Assembly (NCBI GenBank): GCA_963762525.1
Contig: CAVXKT010000003.1
Coordinates: forward strand, 248,001-312,000
Length of the DNA: 64,000 bases
Direction: 5' to 3'
Source of the DNA: DATFDN01 sp963762525
GTDB lineage: Bacteria > Pseudomonadota > Alphaproteobacteria > Acetobacterales > Acetobacteraceae
A model generated the notes under the pieces. That model had not been told where the DNA came from and did not search any database. It was given only the letters and a program-made list of their open reading frames with translations. A program made the translations under genes and the position numbers. Of the stretch, positions 9,202-19,460 are shown piece after piece; the first letter of the stretch is position 1; every line of letters begins with the position of its first letter.

Positions 9202-10386
9202 TCATGCGTCCACCGCATCGAGGCCGCGCGCGAGGTCGCGGGCCAGGTCCTCGACATCCTCGAGCCCGACCGAGAGCCGGATCACGCCGTCGGTGATGCC
9301 GAGCCGCGCGCGCTCCTCGGCGCCGATGCGCATGTGCGTCGTGGTCGCCGGATGCGTGACCAGCGACTTGGAATCGCCCAGATTGTTCGACATCGCGATC
9401 AGGCGAAGCGCGTTCTGGAAGCGGAAGGCGGCCGGCTTGCCGCCCTTCACCTCGAAGGTGACGACGGTGCCGCCGGCGCGCATTTGCGCCCGCGCCAGCG
9501 CCGATTGCGGATGGTCGTCGCGGCCGGGGTAGAGCACGCGCGAAACCTCCGGCCGCGACGCCAGGCGCTCGGCCAGCGCCGCCGCCGCCCGGCAGCCCGC
9601 GTCGAGGCGCAAGCCCAGCGTCTCCAGCCCCTTCAGCAGCAGCCAGGCGTTAAAGGGCGAGATCGACGGCCCGGTGTTGCGAACGAAGGGCTGCAACGTC
9701 TCCTCGATCCACTTCCGCCGGCCCAGCACGGCGCCGCCGAGCACCCGGCCCTGACCGTCGATGTGCTTGGTGGCCGAATAGACGACGACGTCGGCGCCCA
9801 TCGGGATCGTCTGTTGCAGCAGCGGCGTGGCGAACACGTTGTCCACCACCACGATCGCGCCGGCGGCATGGGCGAGACCGGCGACGGCGCGCAGATCGAC
9901 CAATTCCAGCATCGGATTCGACGGCGATTCCAGCAGCACGAGTTGCGCCGGCCGGGCCAGCGCGCGGCGCCACTGGTCGAGATCGGCGCCGTCGACGAAT
10001 TCGCTCGCGATGCCGAAACGCGGCAGCAGCGTGGAGACGATCCAATGGCACGATCCGAACAGCGCCCGCGAGGCGACGATGCGGTCCCCGGCGTTGAGGT
10101 GCGAGGCCAGGGCGCAATGCACGGCGGCCATCCCGCTCGCGGTGGCGCGGCACGCCTCGGCGCCTTCGATCGCGGCGAGCCGGCGTTCCAGCATGGTGAC
10201 GGTGGGATTGCCGAAGCGGGAATATTGGTAGTGGTCGGCCTCGCCCTTGAAGGTGTCCTCGGCCTGCTCGGCGCTGTCATAGACATAGCCGGAGGTGAGG
10301 AACACGGCTTCGGCGGTCTCCCCGTACGCGGTGCGCTCGAGGCCGCCATGGATGAGGGTGGTGGCCGGACGGAAGGCATTGGTCAT
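9202..10386 (-). CDS. metZ: O-succinylhomoserine sulfhydrylase
   Basis: A 394-aa PLP enzyme of the Cys/Met metabolism family that makes homocysteine from O-succinylhomoserine and sulfide. Visible are YSRFGNPTVTMLERRLAAIE, the PLP lysine in YSATKHIDGQGRVLGG, ESPSNPMLELVD, and the C-terminal SLGD-like segment NNLGDSKSLVTHPATTTH. The start MTNAFRPATTLIHGG at 10386 is chosen because the earlier in-frame GTG at 10449 lies inside the riboswitch. The gene is controlled by the SAM-II riboswitch just upstream. MetZ is separated from MetB by family resemblance only. Confidence 0.92.
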   Translation of the reverse strand: MTNAFRPATTLIHGGLERTAYGETAEAVFLTSGYVYDSAEQAEDTFKGEADHYQYSRFGNPTVTMLERRLAAIEGAEACRATASGMAAVHCALASHLNAGDRIVASRALFGSCHWIVSTLLPRFGIASEFVDGADLDQWRRALARPAQLVLLESPSNPMLELVDLRAVAGLAHAAGAIVVVDNVFATPLLQQTIPMGADVVVYSATKHIDGQGRVLGGAVLGRRKWIEETLQPFVRNTGPSISPFNAWLLLKGLETLGLRLDAGCRAAAALAERLASRPEVSRVLYPGRDDHPQSALARAQMRAGGTVVTFEVKGGKPAAFRFQNALRLIAMSNNLGDSKSLVTHPATTTHMRIGAEERARLGITDGVIRLSVGLEDVEDLARDLARGLDAVDA

Positions 10387-10442
10387 GCGGGGCCCCATGC
10401 GCTGTGGCCCGACCGTCGCGGCGCCGGGTGCAAATCCCGGGC

Positions 10443-10500
10443 GGGCCACTTTAGCGCGCTTGTTTCACCTCGCCGCAAGCCGGCCGGACAAATCGCGAGG
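10443..10500 (-). promoter_or_regulatory. SAM-II riboswitch upstream of metZ
   Basis: Read on the minus strand, CCTCGC (10500-10495) pairs perfectly with GCGAGG (10473-10468) to form P1. The enclosed loop begins GATTTGTCCGGCC. After P1 comes GTGAAA, then GCTAAAGTGGCC near 10455-10444, whose GGCC can pair with the loop's GGCC to close the pseudoknot. These are the conserved SAM-II features (GATTT loop, GTGA-A, GCTAAA). SAM-II is an alphaproteobacterial class that represses methionine genes when S-adenosylmethionine is high. A GC hairpin at about 10443-10420 lies between it and the metZ start. Confidence 0.88.
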
Positions 10501-10571
10501 GGCATTCACCGGTCCGATGATTAGGCGGCGGTGATTGCCCCGTCAACCCGGGGCGGCTATACGGGGCGTGC

Positions 10572-10642
10572 GCGGGTGTAGTTCAATGGCAGAACGGCAG
10601 CTTCCCAAGCTGCATACGAGGGTTCGATTCCCTTCACCCGCT
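10572..10642 (+). tRNA. tRNA-Gly (anticodon CCC)
   Basis: A cloverleaf folds with acceptor GCGGGTG pairing CACCCGC, the D-loop TAGTTCAATGGCAGAAC, an anticodon stem GCAGC/GCTGC around loop TTCCCAA giving anticodon CCC, and T-arm GAGGGTTCGATTCCCTT. The discriminator is T. The 3' CCA is not encoded (the DNA reads CCG). It lies between the metZ regulatory region and a methyltransferase gene on the opposite strand from metZ. Confidence 0.95.
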
Positions 10643-10733
10643 CCGACCCGATCATGGCCGGGTTGTGCCCCGACTGGGTTCGCGTCAGAACCTAGGTTCG
10701 CGCCAGAAACCGCCATCCGACCGGGAGTTCGCC

Positions 10734-11969
10734 GTGCCGAGCCGCACTCTCCTCGACCGCTGCCGCGTGGGCGGCGGGCGCAATCTCATCACCGTGCTCG
10801 ATCTCGGCGAGCAGGCGCTCACCGGCGTATTTCCGCGTGCCCGCGACGAGTCGGTGACGGCGGGGCCGCTGCGACTGGTCTGGTGCCCCGGTTCGGGGCT
10901 GCTGCAACTCGCCGATTCCTATGACCCCGGGGAGATGTACGGGGATAGTTACGGCTACCGCTCCGGCCTCAATCGTTCGATGGTCGAGCATCTGACGCAG
11001 AAGGTGCGCGAGCTGGAGCGACTAGCGGATCTCGGTGCGGGCGATGCCGTGCTCGACATCGGTTCGAACGACGCAACCTCGTTGAAGGCATACGCGACGC
11101 CCTCGCTCACCCGGGTGGGGATCGATCCGACGGCTCGCAAATTCCGCCGGTACTATCCCGACGACATCACCCTGGTTGCGGATTTCTTCTCGGCCGCGGC
11201 CTATCGGCGGACCGGCGCGCGGGCGCCGGCGATCGTCACCTCGATCGCCATGTTCTACGACCTTGACGATCCGGTGGCGTTCGCGCGCGAGGTGGAGCAG
11301 GTGCTGGCGCCGGCGGGCATCTGGCATTTCGAGCAGAGCTACATGCCCTCGATGCTGCGCATGACCTCCTACGACACGGTCTGCCACGAGCATCTGGAGT
11401 ATTATTCGTTCGGCGTCGTGCAGCGCATTCTGGCGGAAGCCGGGATGCGGGCGATCGACGTGAAGATGAACAACGTGAACGGCGGCAGCTTCGCGGTGAC
11501 GGCGGTGCGCGCCGCCGACCCGCGGCGCGGGTCGGAAGCGGTGATCGCCTGGCTGCTCGCGCAAGAGGAGCGGATGGGGCTGGCGACGCCGCGCCCCTAT
11601 CGCGAGTTCGAGGACCGCGTGTTTCGCCATCGCGCCGATCTGCGCCGACTGCTCGAGGCTTTGGCCGCCGACGGCAAACGGGTGATCGGCTACGGCGCCT
11701 CCACGAAGGGCAACGTGGTCCTGCAGTTCTGCGGCATCGACGCCGACCTGGTGTCCTGCATCGCCGAGGTGAACGCCGAGAAATTCGGTGCCTTCACGCC
11801 GGGTTCGCTGATTCCGATTGTTTCGGAGGCCGAGGCGCGGGCGATGGAGCCGGATTACTTCCTGGTGCTGCCCTGGCACTTCCGCGACGGCATCATCAAG
11901 CGCGAGGCCGAGTTCCTGGCGCGCGGCGGGCGGATGATCTTCCCGTTCCCCGAGATCGAGATTGTATGA
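10734..11969 (+). CDS. SAM-dependent C-methyltransferase-like protein (NovU/TylCIII family architecture)
   Basis: A 411-aa protein in three parts: an N-terminal module starting RTLLDRCRVGGG, a Rossmann methyltransferase core with AVLDIGSNDATSLKAY, and a C-terminal C-methyltransferase domain with GYGASTKGNVVLQFCGID. Proteins of this shape methylate carbons of nucleotide-linked deoxysugars. The usual zinc-binding cysteine pairs of the N-terminal module are incomplete (CRVGG for CRxCG; WCPGSGLLQL for CxxCGL). The GTG at 10734, 11 bp after GGGAG, is preferred over the GTG at 10665. The stop overlaps the glycosyltransferase start (ATGA), which supports a polysaccharide role. Confidence 0.85.
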   Translation: MPSRTLLDRCRVGGGRNLITVLDLGEQALTGVFPRARDESVTAGPLRLVWCPGSGLLQLADSYDPGEMYGDSYGYRSGLNRSMVEHLTQKVRELERLADLGAGDAVLDIGSNDATSLKAYATPSLTRVGIDPTARKFRRYYPDDITLVADFFSAAAYRRTGARAPAIVTSIAMFYDLDDPVAFAREVEQVLAPAGIWHFEQSYMPSMLRMTSYDTVCHEHLEYYSFGVVQRILAEAGMRAIDVKMNNVNGGSFAVTAVRAADPRRGSEAVIAWLLAQEERMGLATPRPYREFEDRVFRHRADLRRLLEALAADGKRVIGYGASTKGNVVLQFCGIDADLVSCIAEVNAEKFGAFTPGSLIPIVSEAEARAMEPDYFLVLPWHFRDGIIKREAEFLARGGRMIFPFPEIEIV

Positions 11970-14900
11970 CGCCGCGTCGCATCTATTACTGGGTGCATCA
12001 CACCGGCCGCTACGACGGCAATAGCGGAGTGCAGCGGGTAACGCGTTCGTTGGCGACCGCTCTCTCGGCGACGAGCGTTGATCTGGTGCCGGTGCGCTGG
12101 TGCGCGGAGCGGGAAGCGATGGTGCGCGCCGAACCGGCGTGGCTTGACGGCCTCGCTCGTCATTCCGGCCCTGCGCTGCCGCCGCCGGATGAGGCCGGCG
12201 AGGCGCTGCATCTGACGTCGGCCGATTGCGGCCGGCTTGGGGGAGCATGGCTGCTGGTGCCGGAGGTCCCGCATGTCGATGGCAGTGCGGCGGATGCGCC
12301 TTCGCCCGCACTGCCGGTGGTTCTCGATTACGCGCGGTATTACGGGCTTCGCACCGCCGTTGTCTTCTACGACCTGATCCCGTTGCGGTTGCCGGGTTAC
12401 GAGTCGATGGCGCCGGCTCACGTCAGCTATGCGCTGGCGCTGGCGGCGGCGGATCTGGTGCTTCCGATCTCGGCCAGTTCGGCCGAAGATTTGCTCGGCT
12501 GGTGGCGCACGCACGGGCACGATCCGAAGCGCGTCGCCAACGTCCGAACTGTCTCGCTCCCGGCCGAGATGATCGGAATTGATCGCGTGTTCGATGCGCC
12601 GCCGACCGCGCCGGCGCCCATCCGCTTCCTCGCTCTGGGCACGGTCGAGCCGCGCAAGAACCAACTTGCGCTCATGCGCGCGTTCAATCGCCTGTGCCGG
12701 CGCCGCCCGGAACTTGAGGTTCGGCTGGACGTCGTCGGCTGCATGCGTGCGGATGTCGCGGCCGCGGCGCGGGAGGAGGCCGATCGTTCATCGGGACGAA
12801 TTCGGCTGCACGGCTACCTGCCGGACGAACAGACACGGGAGTTGATGGCCGGCTGCCACGCCAGCGTATTTATCTCTAGCGGAGAAGGTTTCGGCCTGCC
12901 GATCGCGGAAAGCTTGTGGCAGGGGCGCCCGTGCCTTTGTTCTGACCTCGGCTCGATGGCGGAGATCGCCGCGGACGGCGGCTGCCTCACCATCGATCCG
13001 AGTGATCCCGATGCCATCGAGCGCGGGCTGGAACGACTGGCGGATGATCCGGCGCTACGCCGGGAACTGACGGAGGTGGCCCGGCGACGGAGACTGCGAA
13101 CATGGGCGGAGTACGGGCGCGATGTCCTGGCGACGCTCGACGCCGCACCGGCGGTTCCGCGACTGGCGGTGATCGAGGGCACACGGAACGGCGGGGAGGC
13201 GTTCGCGGCCGGGATTGAAGGGCATGGCGCCCGGGTTCGTCGCCTGCATTGGCGCCCCGATACGATCGCGCTGCTGCCGGGTTTCCGAGCCGGACCAACG
13301 GAAAGCCCGACCATCGGCGGCGGCGATCTGCAGGGCCTCTGGGCGGTGCTGCCGACGACCACGACGGAAGACCCGGCGGAGGCGATGCGGATCGAGGACG
13401 AGGCACGCGGCCTCGGGATGAAGTTCGCCATATGGATGGCGCAAGGATCTTGCATCGACGGCAGTCACTCTCACCGCGTTGGCGAGTGCGGATCTGACGC
13501 TGTTCGCGACTGCGGCGGAGCGCGAGGCCGCGCTGGCATCGGCACTGCGGCATCTGCCGAGGACCGCGACGTTGCCGAGCCGCTTCCGGGTCGCCGCCGA
13601 CGCCTCCGGGGTGCTCGCGGCGGTCGCGGCGGAGCGTCCACGGATCACCGTCGCCGGCCTGCCGGTGCCGCCGCGACGGATTTTCTATTGGGCGGGGCTG
13701 ACCGCCACGCAGCCGTTCAACACCGGCATTCAGCGCGTCACCCGTGCGCTCGGCGCGGCACTGCATCGGATGGGAATCGAATTGATTCCGGTGAAGTGGG
13801 ATGAGGTGGCGGGGCGGATGGCGTCACTCACCGACGCCGAGGAGAAGCATCTCGCCAAGTGGCGGGGTCCGCCCGCGAGTGCCCGGCCGATCTCGCCATC
13901 GGAGCTGAAAGGAGAATGGCTGCTAGTTCCCGAGGTTTCGGTCCCGCCGGAGCCGCCGGGTTCCAACCCGGCGCGCTTGGGACGAAGCCTTGGGATGCGC
14001 GTCGCGGCTGTCTTCTATGATCTCATACCCAACAGGATGCCGGAAATCTACGCGCCCGGCACGCTGAAGATTTTTGGCGAGTACTGGAAAGCCTTCGGCG
14101 AGATGGACTTGGCTCTCCCGATTTCATGGACAGTAGCCGCCGAGCTTCGGCGATACCTGGCCGACCATGGCTTGCAGGTTCCGCGCATTACACCCTGCCC
14201 CCTCGCCGGTGAGCTTCCCGGAACCACGCGACAGAAGAACGCGATTTCTGGTCCCGTGCCGGCGCAGCCGCTTCAGCTTCTCTCCATCGGTACCCTGGAG
14301 CCTCGCAAGAACCATGTGCGCCTTCTGCACGCACTTATCGAAGCTCGGCGGTTTACCTCAAACCGCGCGATAGAGCTGACGATTGTGGGCCGGCGCGCCG
14401 GTTTCGCCGAACTCGACTCGGAGATCGAGCGTCTGGCGGGCGCAGCCGGCGTGACGTTGCACGATCATGTCTCTGACGAGGAGGTTTTGTCCCTACTTGC
14501 TTCAAGCAATGCAACCGTGTTCGCCTCACTGGAAGAAGGTTTCGGATTGCCGGTCCTCGAGAGCCTTTGGCACGGACTGCCCTGCCTCTGCCACAACGGC
14601 TCGGCGATGGCCGAGGTTGCGCCCGGGGGCGGCGTGCTCGCCGTAAACATGCTCGACGAGACGGCGATCGCCGAAGGCATGGCACGGCTCGCCACCGAGG
14701 ACGGGTTGCTCGACCGCTTGGGGCGCGAGGCCGTCGGGCGGCTCATTCGCGACTGGGACGAATATGCACGCGACGTGCTGGCGGCGATGGCGCGCGCCGG
14801 CGCCTCTCCCGGATGGCCATTGCCCGCCGTGCTTACCGACGGCAAGCGGCCGCTTCTGAGCTGCGCCATCACCACCTACAATCGCGCACACTGGCTCAAG

Positions 14901-15878
14901 CACAGCCTGCCGCGTCTGATCGAGGCGGCGCGCCCGTTCGGCGATGCGGTCGAGGTGGTGGTCTGCGACAACGCATCGACCGACAACACGCCCGACATCG
15001 TCGGCCGGCATGCCGGCAGGCCGGGATTTCGCTCGCGGCGCAACGCGGTCAATCTCGGGATGCTCGGCAATCTCGGCGCCACTGCGCGGGCCACGAACGG
15101 CGCATTCGTATGGCTGATCGGCGACGACGATCTGATGATGGACGGTGCGATCGGTCACGTGCTGGCGGGCCTCGAAGCACACCCGGATGTCGAGATGGCG
15201 TACATGAATTACGCCTACACGACATTCGACGCCTCTGAGCAACTGGCCGACCCCGACGAGATCATCCGCACGGCGCGGTCGATCGGCTATGGCGGGCCGA
15301 ACCGGCGCGTGAACGAGCTACGCGAAGTCGCGGCACTGAACGAAAATCTGTTCACCGCCATCTATGCCTGCGCGTTTCGTCGCGACCATGCTCTGCGGGC
15401 ATATCAGCAGGATACGCGCGGCGCGCCGTTCTCCTCTCTGCTGACATGCGTCCCGTCATCGGTTTATGCGCTGGCGGCTTTGCAGGACCGGCCGGCCTGG
15501 TGGGTAGGTGAGCCGGCGCTGGTGGTGAACATGAACGTATCGTGGCTTCGCTGGGCGCTGCTATGGCATCTCGAGCGGATGCCCGATCTTTTCGACGCCG
15601 CCGAAAAGGCGGGAATCGATCCCGCGCGGGTCGATCGCCACCGGCTGAAGCACTGCGCTAACGCCGGTGAATGGACGCGGGTGGCCCTGATAGACGCCGA
15701 AGATGCGGTCCGGCAGGGCTTCTCGGTGGCGCGGCTGATCGAACGCTGCAAACATCTGGAAGCGTTTCGTGCGCAGGTGCCGCTGATGCGAAGTGCCTAC
15801 CGGGCCGCATTGGAAGCGGGCCGTGTCGCCGGCGGCGAAGTCGCTCCGAGCCGTTTGTTTGAGGCGTACGGACTATGA
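11966..15878 (+). CDS. Tri-modular glycosyltransferase (GT4-GT4-GT2), about 1300 aa
   Basis: Two GT4 modules share an internal repeat. The first begins RRIYYWVHHTGRYDGNSGVQ; its core is LGTVEPRKNQLALMRAF (about residue 227) and EGFGLPIAESLWQG (about 305). The second begins RRIFYWAGLTATQPFNTGIQ (about 570), with IGTLEPRKNHVRLLHAL (about 778) and EGFGLPVLESLWHG (about 855). A GT2 module starts near 961 (LLSCAITTYNRAHWL), with VVVCDNASTDNTPDIV and the metal motif WLIGDDD. One extra base near 13446 interrupts the linker; the frames join as MAQDLASTAVTL. It probably builds several linkages of a surface glycan. If the break is real, two separate proteins are made. Confidence 0.82.
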
Positions 15879-15924
15879 TCGAAGGGCGCGGCCGGAGGGC
15901 AAGGCGGTGTCGTAACGATACAGC

Positions 15925-17017
15925 CTAACCGGTGTGCCCTTCCCCGCGGACCAACCGAACGGCCCGGCGCATCGGGGCGGTGATCTTCCATGAGGTTGAG
16001 GCACGCAGCGCATCGCGTTCGCGCCGCGCCTCGTCGCGCGCGGCCAGGGCGGCATCGCGCTCGGCGAGTGCGGCGGTGAGCTTCGCAACGGTCTCGTTAT
16101 CCTGCGCGCATCGCCGTCGGGTTCGACCGCATGCGGGCAACGATGACGTTACCCATCGCGGTCTGCGGGCAGGGCGTTAAATCCGCCTCGAACCCGATCG
16201 CCGATAATGCCTGCATGAGATAGCTCGGGCGGAACACCAGCTCATGCCAACCGAACGTGCGAATTGCCCAGATGCCTTCGCCCATCGGGTTTAATCCCCA
16301 CGGATAGGGCAATGCTTCCAGCAGAGGCTCGCCCGCAAGCACCAACCGCCCGCCCGGCGCCAGCAGCCTGTCCCGGATCAGCCGCAGCAGCGCCAAATGG
16401 TCATCGCAGTGGTGAAAAGCAGCGTGAAAAAGAACATGGTCGAACTTCTCGCCCGCCGTTACCTCGGCGGCCTCCAGAAACCCGGAGCGGATCACGCGCA
16501 CCGGCACACCGGCGCCGTCGGCTCGGTGACGGATGATCCGAATATAGCGCTCCTCGATGTCCAGCGCCGTCACCGCACATCCCATCTGCGCCAGCGGTAA
16601 TGATAGATTGCCCCATCCCGCGCCCATCTCCAGCACGCGATCGCCGGGTTTCGGCGCGAACACCGAAATGACGAAGCCGACGGAGAGAAGCGCGTTCCCG
16701 ACCTGCGCCGGATCGCCGGTGTTGTAGGGCCACGGACGGCTCAGGAAGTCATGATTGGTGCCGACGTCGAACGGATGCGCCTCGAAGTCGAGCGAATATT
16801 CGCGCCGGGTCAGTCGCCGATATTCTGCGAGGACCGCATCCCGGTAAGCAGCCGATAGCGGATCGGCGACGTCCGGCATCGGCATCTCGAACCAGAACTC
16901 GGCGAAATGCGCCGCTGGTCCCTTTGGGCTTTGCGCGATTTCGGCGAGCTTGGCGTCCAGCGCGGCAAGATCGGTAATGCGTTCCCCGGGCAACGCCGCA
17001 GGTGGTTTACCGCTCAC
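15925..17017 (-). CDS. Class I SAM-dependent methyltransferase with coiled-coil tail
   Basis: The N-terminal 100 residues are helical. The methyltransferase core has motif I VLEMGAGWGNLSLPLA, then ALDIEERYIRIIRHR, HVLFHAAFHHCDD and LLAPGGRLVLAGEP. The core frame ends in a premature stop at 16097. The adjacent frame continues with an Ala/Glu/Arg-rich coiled coil (AKLTAALAERDAALAARDEA) and the tail ASTSWKITAPMRRAVRLVRG. A one-base error near 16115 joins them. The start overlaps the end of the FkbM gene by 11 bp. The substrate is unknown, probably a sugar of the glycan made by the facing glycosyltransferase. Confidence 0.78.
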
Positions 17018-18159
17018 GCCGCGCGCCCCGAGCCGAACCGATAATCCAGCGTATGGGCGCCGTCACGCGCCAAGAGGTGGAGGCGCGCATCGCCTCGACC
17101 CAAGCATTCAAGCGCGATGCTTGTTCGACCGTGCGGGCGAGATCGGCCGAGAGCTGCGCCGCTCGGTTCATCGCGTTTTCCGCGGACAAGCGCGCCGCCG
17201 CCGCCTCGTGTCCCGTGCGCGCGGCATCCATTTCGAGCTCGGCCATGCGCGTCTCCGCCAGCTCCTCGCGGCGCAATGCAGCCGCTGAAGCCGCGCGGGC
17301 GCGTGCGGCGTCCACAACTGCGACCTCCGCCCGGCGACGCTCGGCGGCTTCCAGCCCGCGCGTCCGTTCCAGATCGGCGACCAGCGCCGCGGATCGCGCC
17401 TCCGCCGCCTCGGCCTGCTGGCGAGCCGCCACCGTCGCCTGCTCGCACCCCGGCAACCGGGCCGCCTGCTCCCGCGCGTGCGCATCATCGGCACGTTGCC
17501 AATTATCGAGCACGTTTGCCGGCGCCGCCAATCGCGGCAGGAGCCGCTCGGCATCCTCCTCGCGGCAATAGAATCGGTTCACCCCGTCGAACAGCGCGAA
17601 CCGGTAGCCGCCGGCGAGCACCGCCGGCTCCCATGCCTCATGGGTCGGTCGGCCCTGATCATCGACCGCTTCGATCAGCAGCACGCGCGGCCGATGGCGC
17701 ACCCAGTCGGCGGAGGCAAGAACGGCACCCTCCCAGCCTTCCACGTCGACCTTCAGGAAATCAATTTCGCCGCCGTCAGGGCCGTGACAATCGATCACGT
17801 CACGCAGCGGCAGCACGGGGACGCGCTCGGTCGCTTCCCCGGCTTCGCGTTCTATCGCCAACGCCGAATCAAAGAGTCCCGTGACCGCGTGTGCGCGTCG
17901 GGTGAAAATCGGCCCGCCCGCGCTCCTGGCCGATCGCGACGCAGAGATTGACGTCGCGCGGCCGCGCCGCGGTCAATCGGTCGAACAGCGCCCGATCGGG
18001 CTCGACGTTTACGCCGCGCCAGCCACGCTCATAGAAGTGCAGCGTGACGCTATCCTCAACCGGATGACACGCGCCGATATCGATGTAAAACCCGCCCTCC
18101 CGGTCGGCGAACGCCCGGCGCAGCACTACGTCTTCGCCATTCTGGGCATGCGAAATCAT
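17007..18159 (-). CDS. FkbM family methyltransferase with coiled-coil tail
   Basis: The N-terminus MISHAQNGEDVVLRRAF, then FYIDIGACHPVEDSVTLHF and GWRGVNVEPD, is the standard FkbM opening. The second half, with IDFLKVDVEGWEGAVLASAD and the LFDGVNRFYC block, is in another frame. One indel near 17878 joins them. A long Ala/Glu/Arg coiled coil follows, with the terminal motif ASTSWRVTAPIRWIIG shared with the next gene. FkbM-type enzymes O-methylate sugars, often in exopolysaccharide loci. The neighbours fit that role. Confidence 0.82.
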
Positions 18160-18398
18160 CGTTGGCTGAGGCAACCCGGTCCTCGTGGGCAAGGCGGCCC
18201 CCGGTAAGGCCGAACAGTCGCGCCCGCAAGATCGCCACTCCGCCGCCCCCATCGCATCCGCGTGATGGATCGCGCCACCTGCACCGAGTTCGGTCCGAAG
18301 CGGTCGCGGAACGGCCGGGTGTCGATCTCTTCAGGGCGACGGGATGGTACCGATTAGAAACCGGGCTCCCGGCGACCCACATCTCCGAGGAGGTAATC

Positions 18399-18698
18399 CT
18401 ACCGCCGCGTCTGCGGCGGCGAGTAGGCGGGCGCGTTCCAGCCACGGCCGTTGCCGCCGGACCCGGTATAGCCCGTGACACCGGCGTTCGGCGCGTTACC
18501 GCCTTGCGCCTGCAACGAAGCGCCGGCGTTGTTGGCGCTGCTCGAATACATCGGAACCGGCTGATTGCCCGGAAACAACCCGGTGCCTTGTTGCGTTTGC
18601 CGGTTCGGCTGCGGGCCGGAAGTCGCCGGTTGCGCCAGCGCCGTTCCGGACATCGTCATGGCCGCGAGCCCCAGCAACCCGATCATTGCCCTGCCCAT
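18399..18698 (-). CDS. Small secreted hypothetical protein
   Basis: About 99 aa, with a clear signal peptide (MGRAMIGLLGLAAMTMSGTALAQ) followed by a low-complexity Gly/Asn/Gln/Pro-rich mature part ending YSPPQTRR. No domain is recognised. The start could also be the ATG at 18710. It stands alone between the FkbM gene and the metallophosphoesterase; about 240 bp upstream of the FkbM start show no other gene. Codon use fits the neighbours, so it is likely real. Confidence 0.6.
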   Translation of the reverse strand: MGRAMIGLLGLAAMTMSGTALAQPATSGPQPNRQTQQGTGLFPGNQPVPMYSSSANNAGASLQAQGGNAPNAGVTGYTGSGGNGRGWNAPAYSPPQTRR

Positions 18699-18743
18699 CT
18701 TCGCCTCCATCATCTCAACGCCGTGCGCCACAGTGCGTTGCCT

Positions 18744-19460
18744 TCAGAGTTCCAGCATCGCATAGGGGCGTCCGCCCGGTTTCTCGATCTGCATCGCGAC
18801 GTTGTAGACCGCCCGCCCCCCCGGCGTGCGGCCCGCATAATGGCCGCGATGGGCATGTCCGTGCACCACCGCCGAGACCGCAAAGCGGTCGATCGTCTCC
18901 GCCAGCCGCGAGCAGCCGAGAAAGGGCAGGATCTCCGCCGGCTCCCCGGCGACGGTCTCGGCGATCGGCGCATAATGCAGCACCACCAGCACCCGTGTTG
19001 CGCGCAGCCGGCGCATGGCGTTTTCCAGGCTCAGCGCCTCCTGCATGGTTTCCGCCACGAATTGCTTGATCGCGGGCTCGCCGAACGAGCCCAGCATCCG
19101 CGTCCCGAAGCCGCCGGCAAAGCCCTTCACGCCGACGAAGCCGACGCCCGCGATCTCGCAGCTTTGGCCCTGCAGCAGATGCACGCCGGCGCGCCGGACC
19201 ACCGCGGCGACCTCCTCGGCTTGGCCGCTCTCATGGTCATGATTGCCGAGCACGCCGACCACGGGGATGGTGCAGGCGCGCAGGCTGTCGGCGAGAAGCT
19301 CGGCCTCCCGCGGTTTGCCGAGATCGGTGAGATCGCCGCACAACACCAGCACATCGGCGACGCCGGCAACTTCCGCGAACAGGTCGCGGTATGGCGCCAC
19401 CTGATCCTCCCGCACGTGCAGGTCGCCGAGCGCGGCGACGCGGAGCCGCTCGGCGCTCAT
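18744..19460 (-). CDS. Calcineurin-like metallophosphoesterase
   Basis: A 238-aa phosphoesterase with all the metal motifs: GDLHV (DxH), CGDLTDLG (GDxxD), LGNHDHE (GNHD), LHYAP and VHGHAHRG (GHxH). The start ATG at 19460 overlaps the stop of the upstream nucleotidyltransferase (ATGA), so the two are translated together. This suggests linked activities, such as adding and removing a nucleotide or phosphate on one substrate, but that is inference. No signal peptide, so cytoplasmic. Confidence 0.85.
   Translation of the reverse strand: MSAERLRVAALGDLHVREDQVAPYRDLFAEVAGVADVLVLCGDLTDLGKPREAELLADSLRACTIPVVGVLGNHDHESGQAEEVAAVVRRAGVHLLQGQSCEIAGVGFVGVKGFAGGFGTRMLGSFGEPAIKQFVAETMQEALSLENAMRRLRATRVLVVLHYAPIAETVAGEPAEILPFLGCSRLAETIDRFAVSAVVHGHAHRGHYAGRTPGGRAVYNVAMQIEKPGGRPYAMLEL

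Noticed and set aside
10665..10733. Upstream GTG 10665 as start of the C-methyltransferase-like gene
   Set aside because: The 23 extra residues are low-complexity and unlike the family; GTG 10734 has GGGAG at the right distance.
13479..15878. A separate glycosyltransferase gene starting at ATG 13479
   Set aside because: The upstream frame and this frame join smoothly by one extra base near 13446, there is no ribosome-binding site before 13479, and the first residues continue the linker of the preceding module. Kept as one gene, with the alternative noted.
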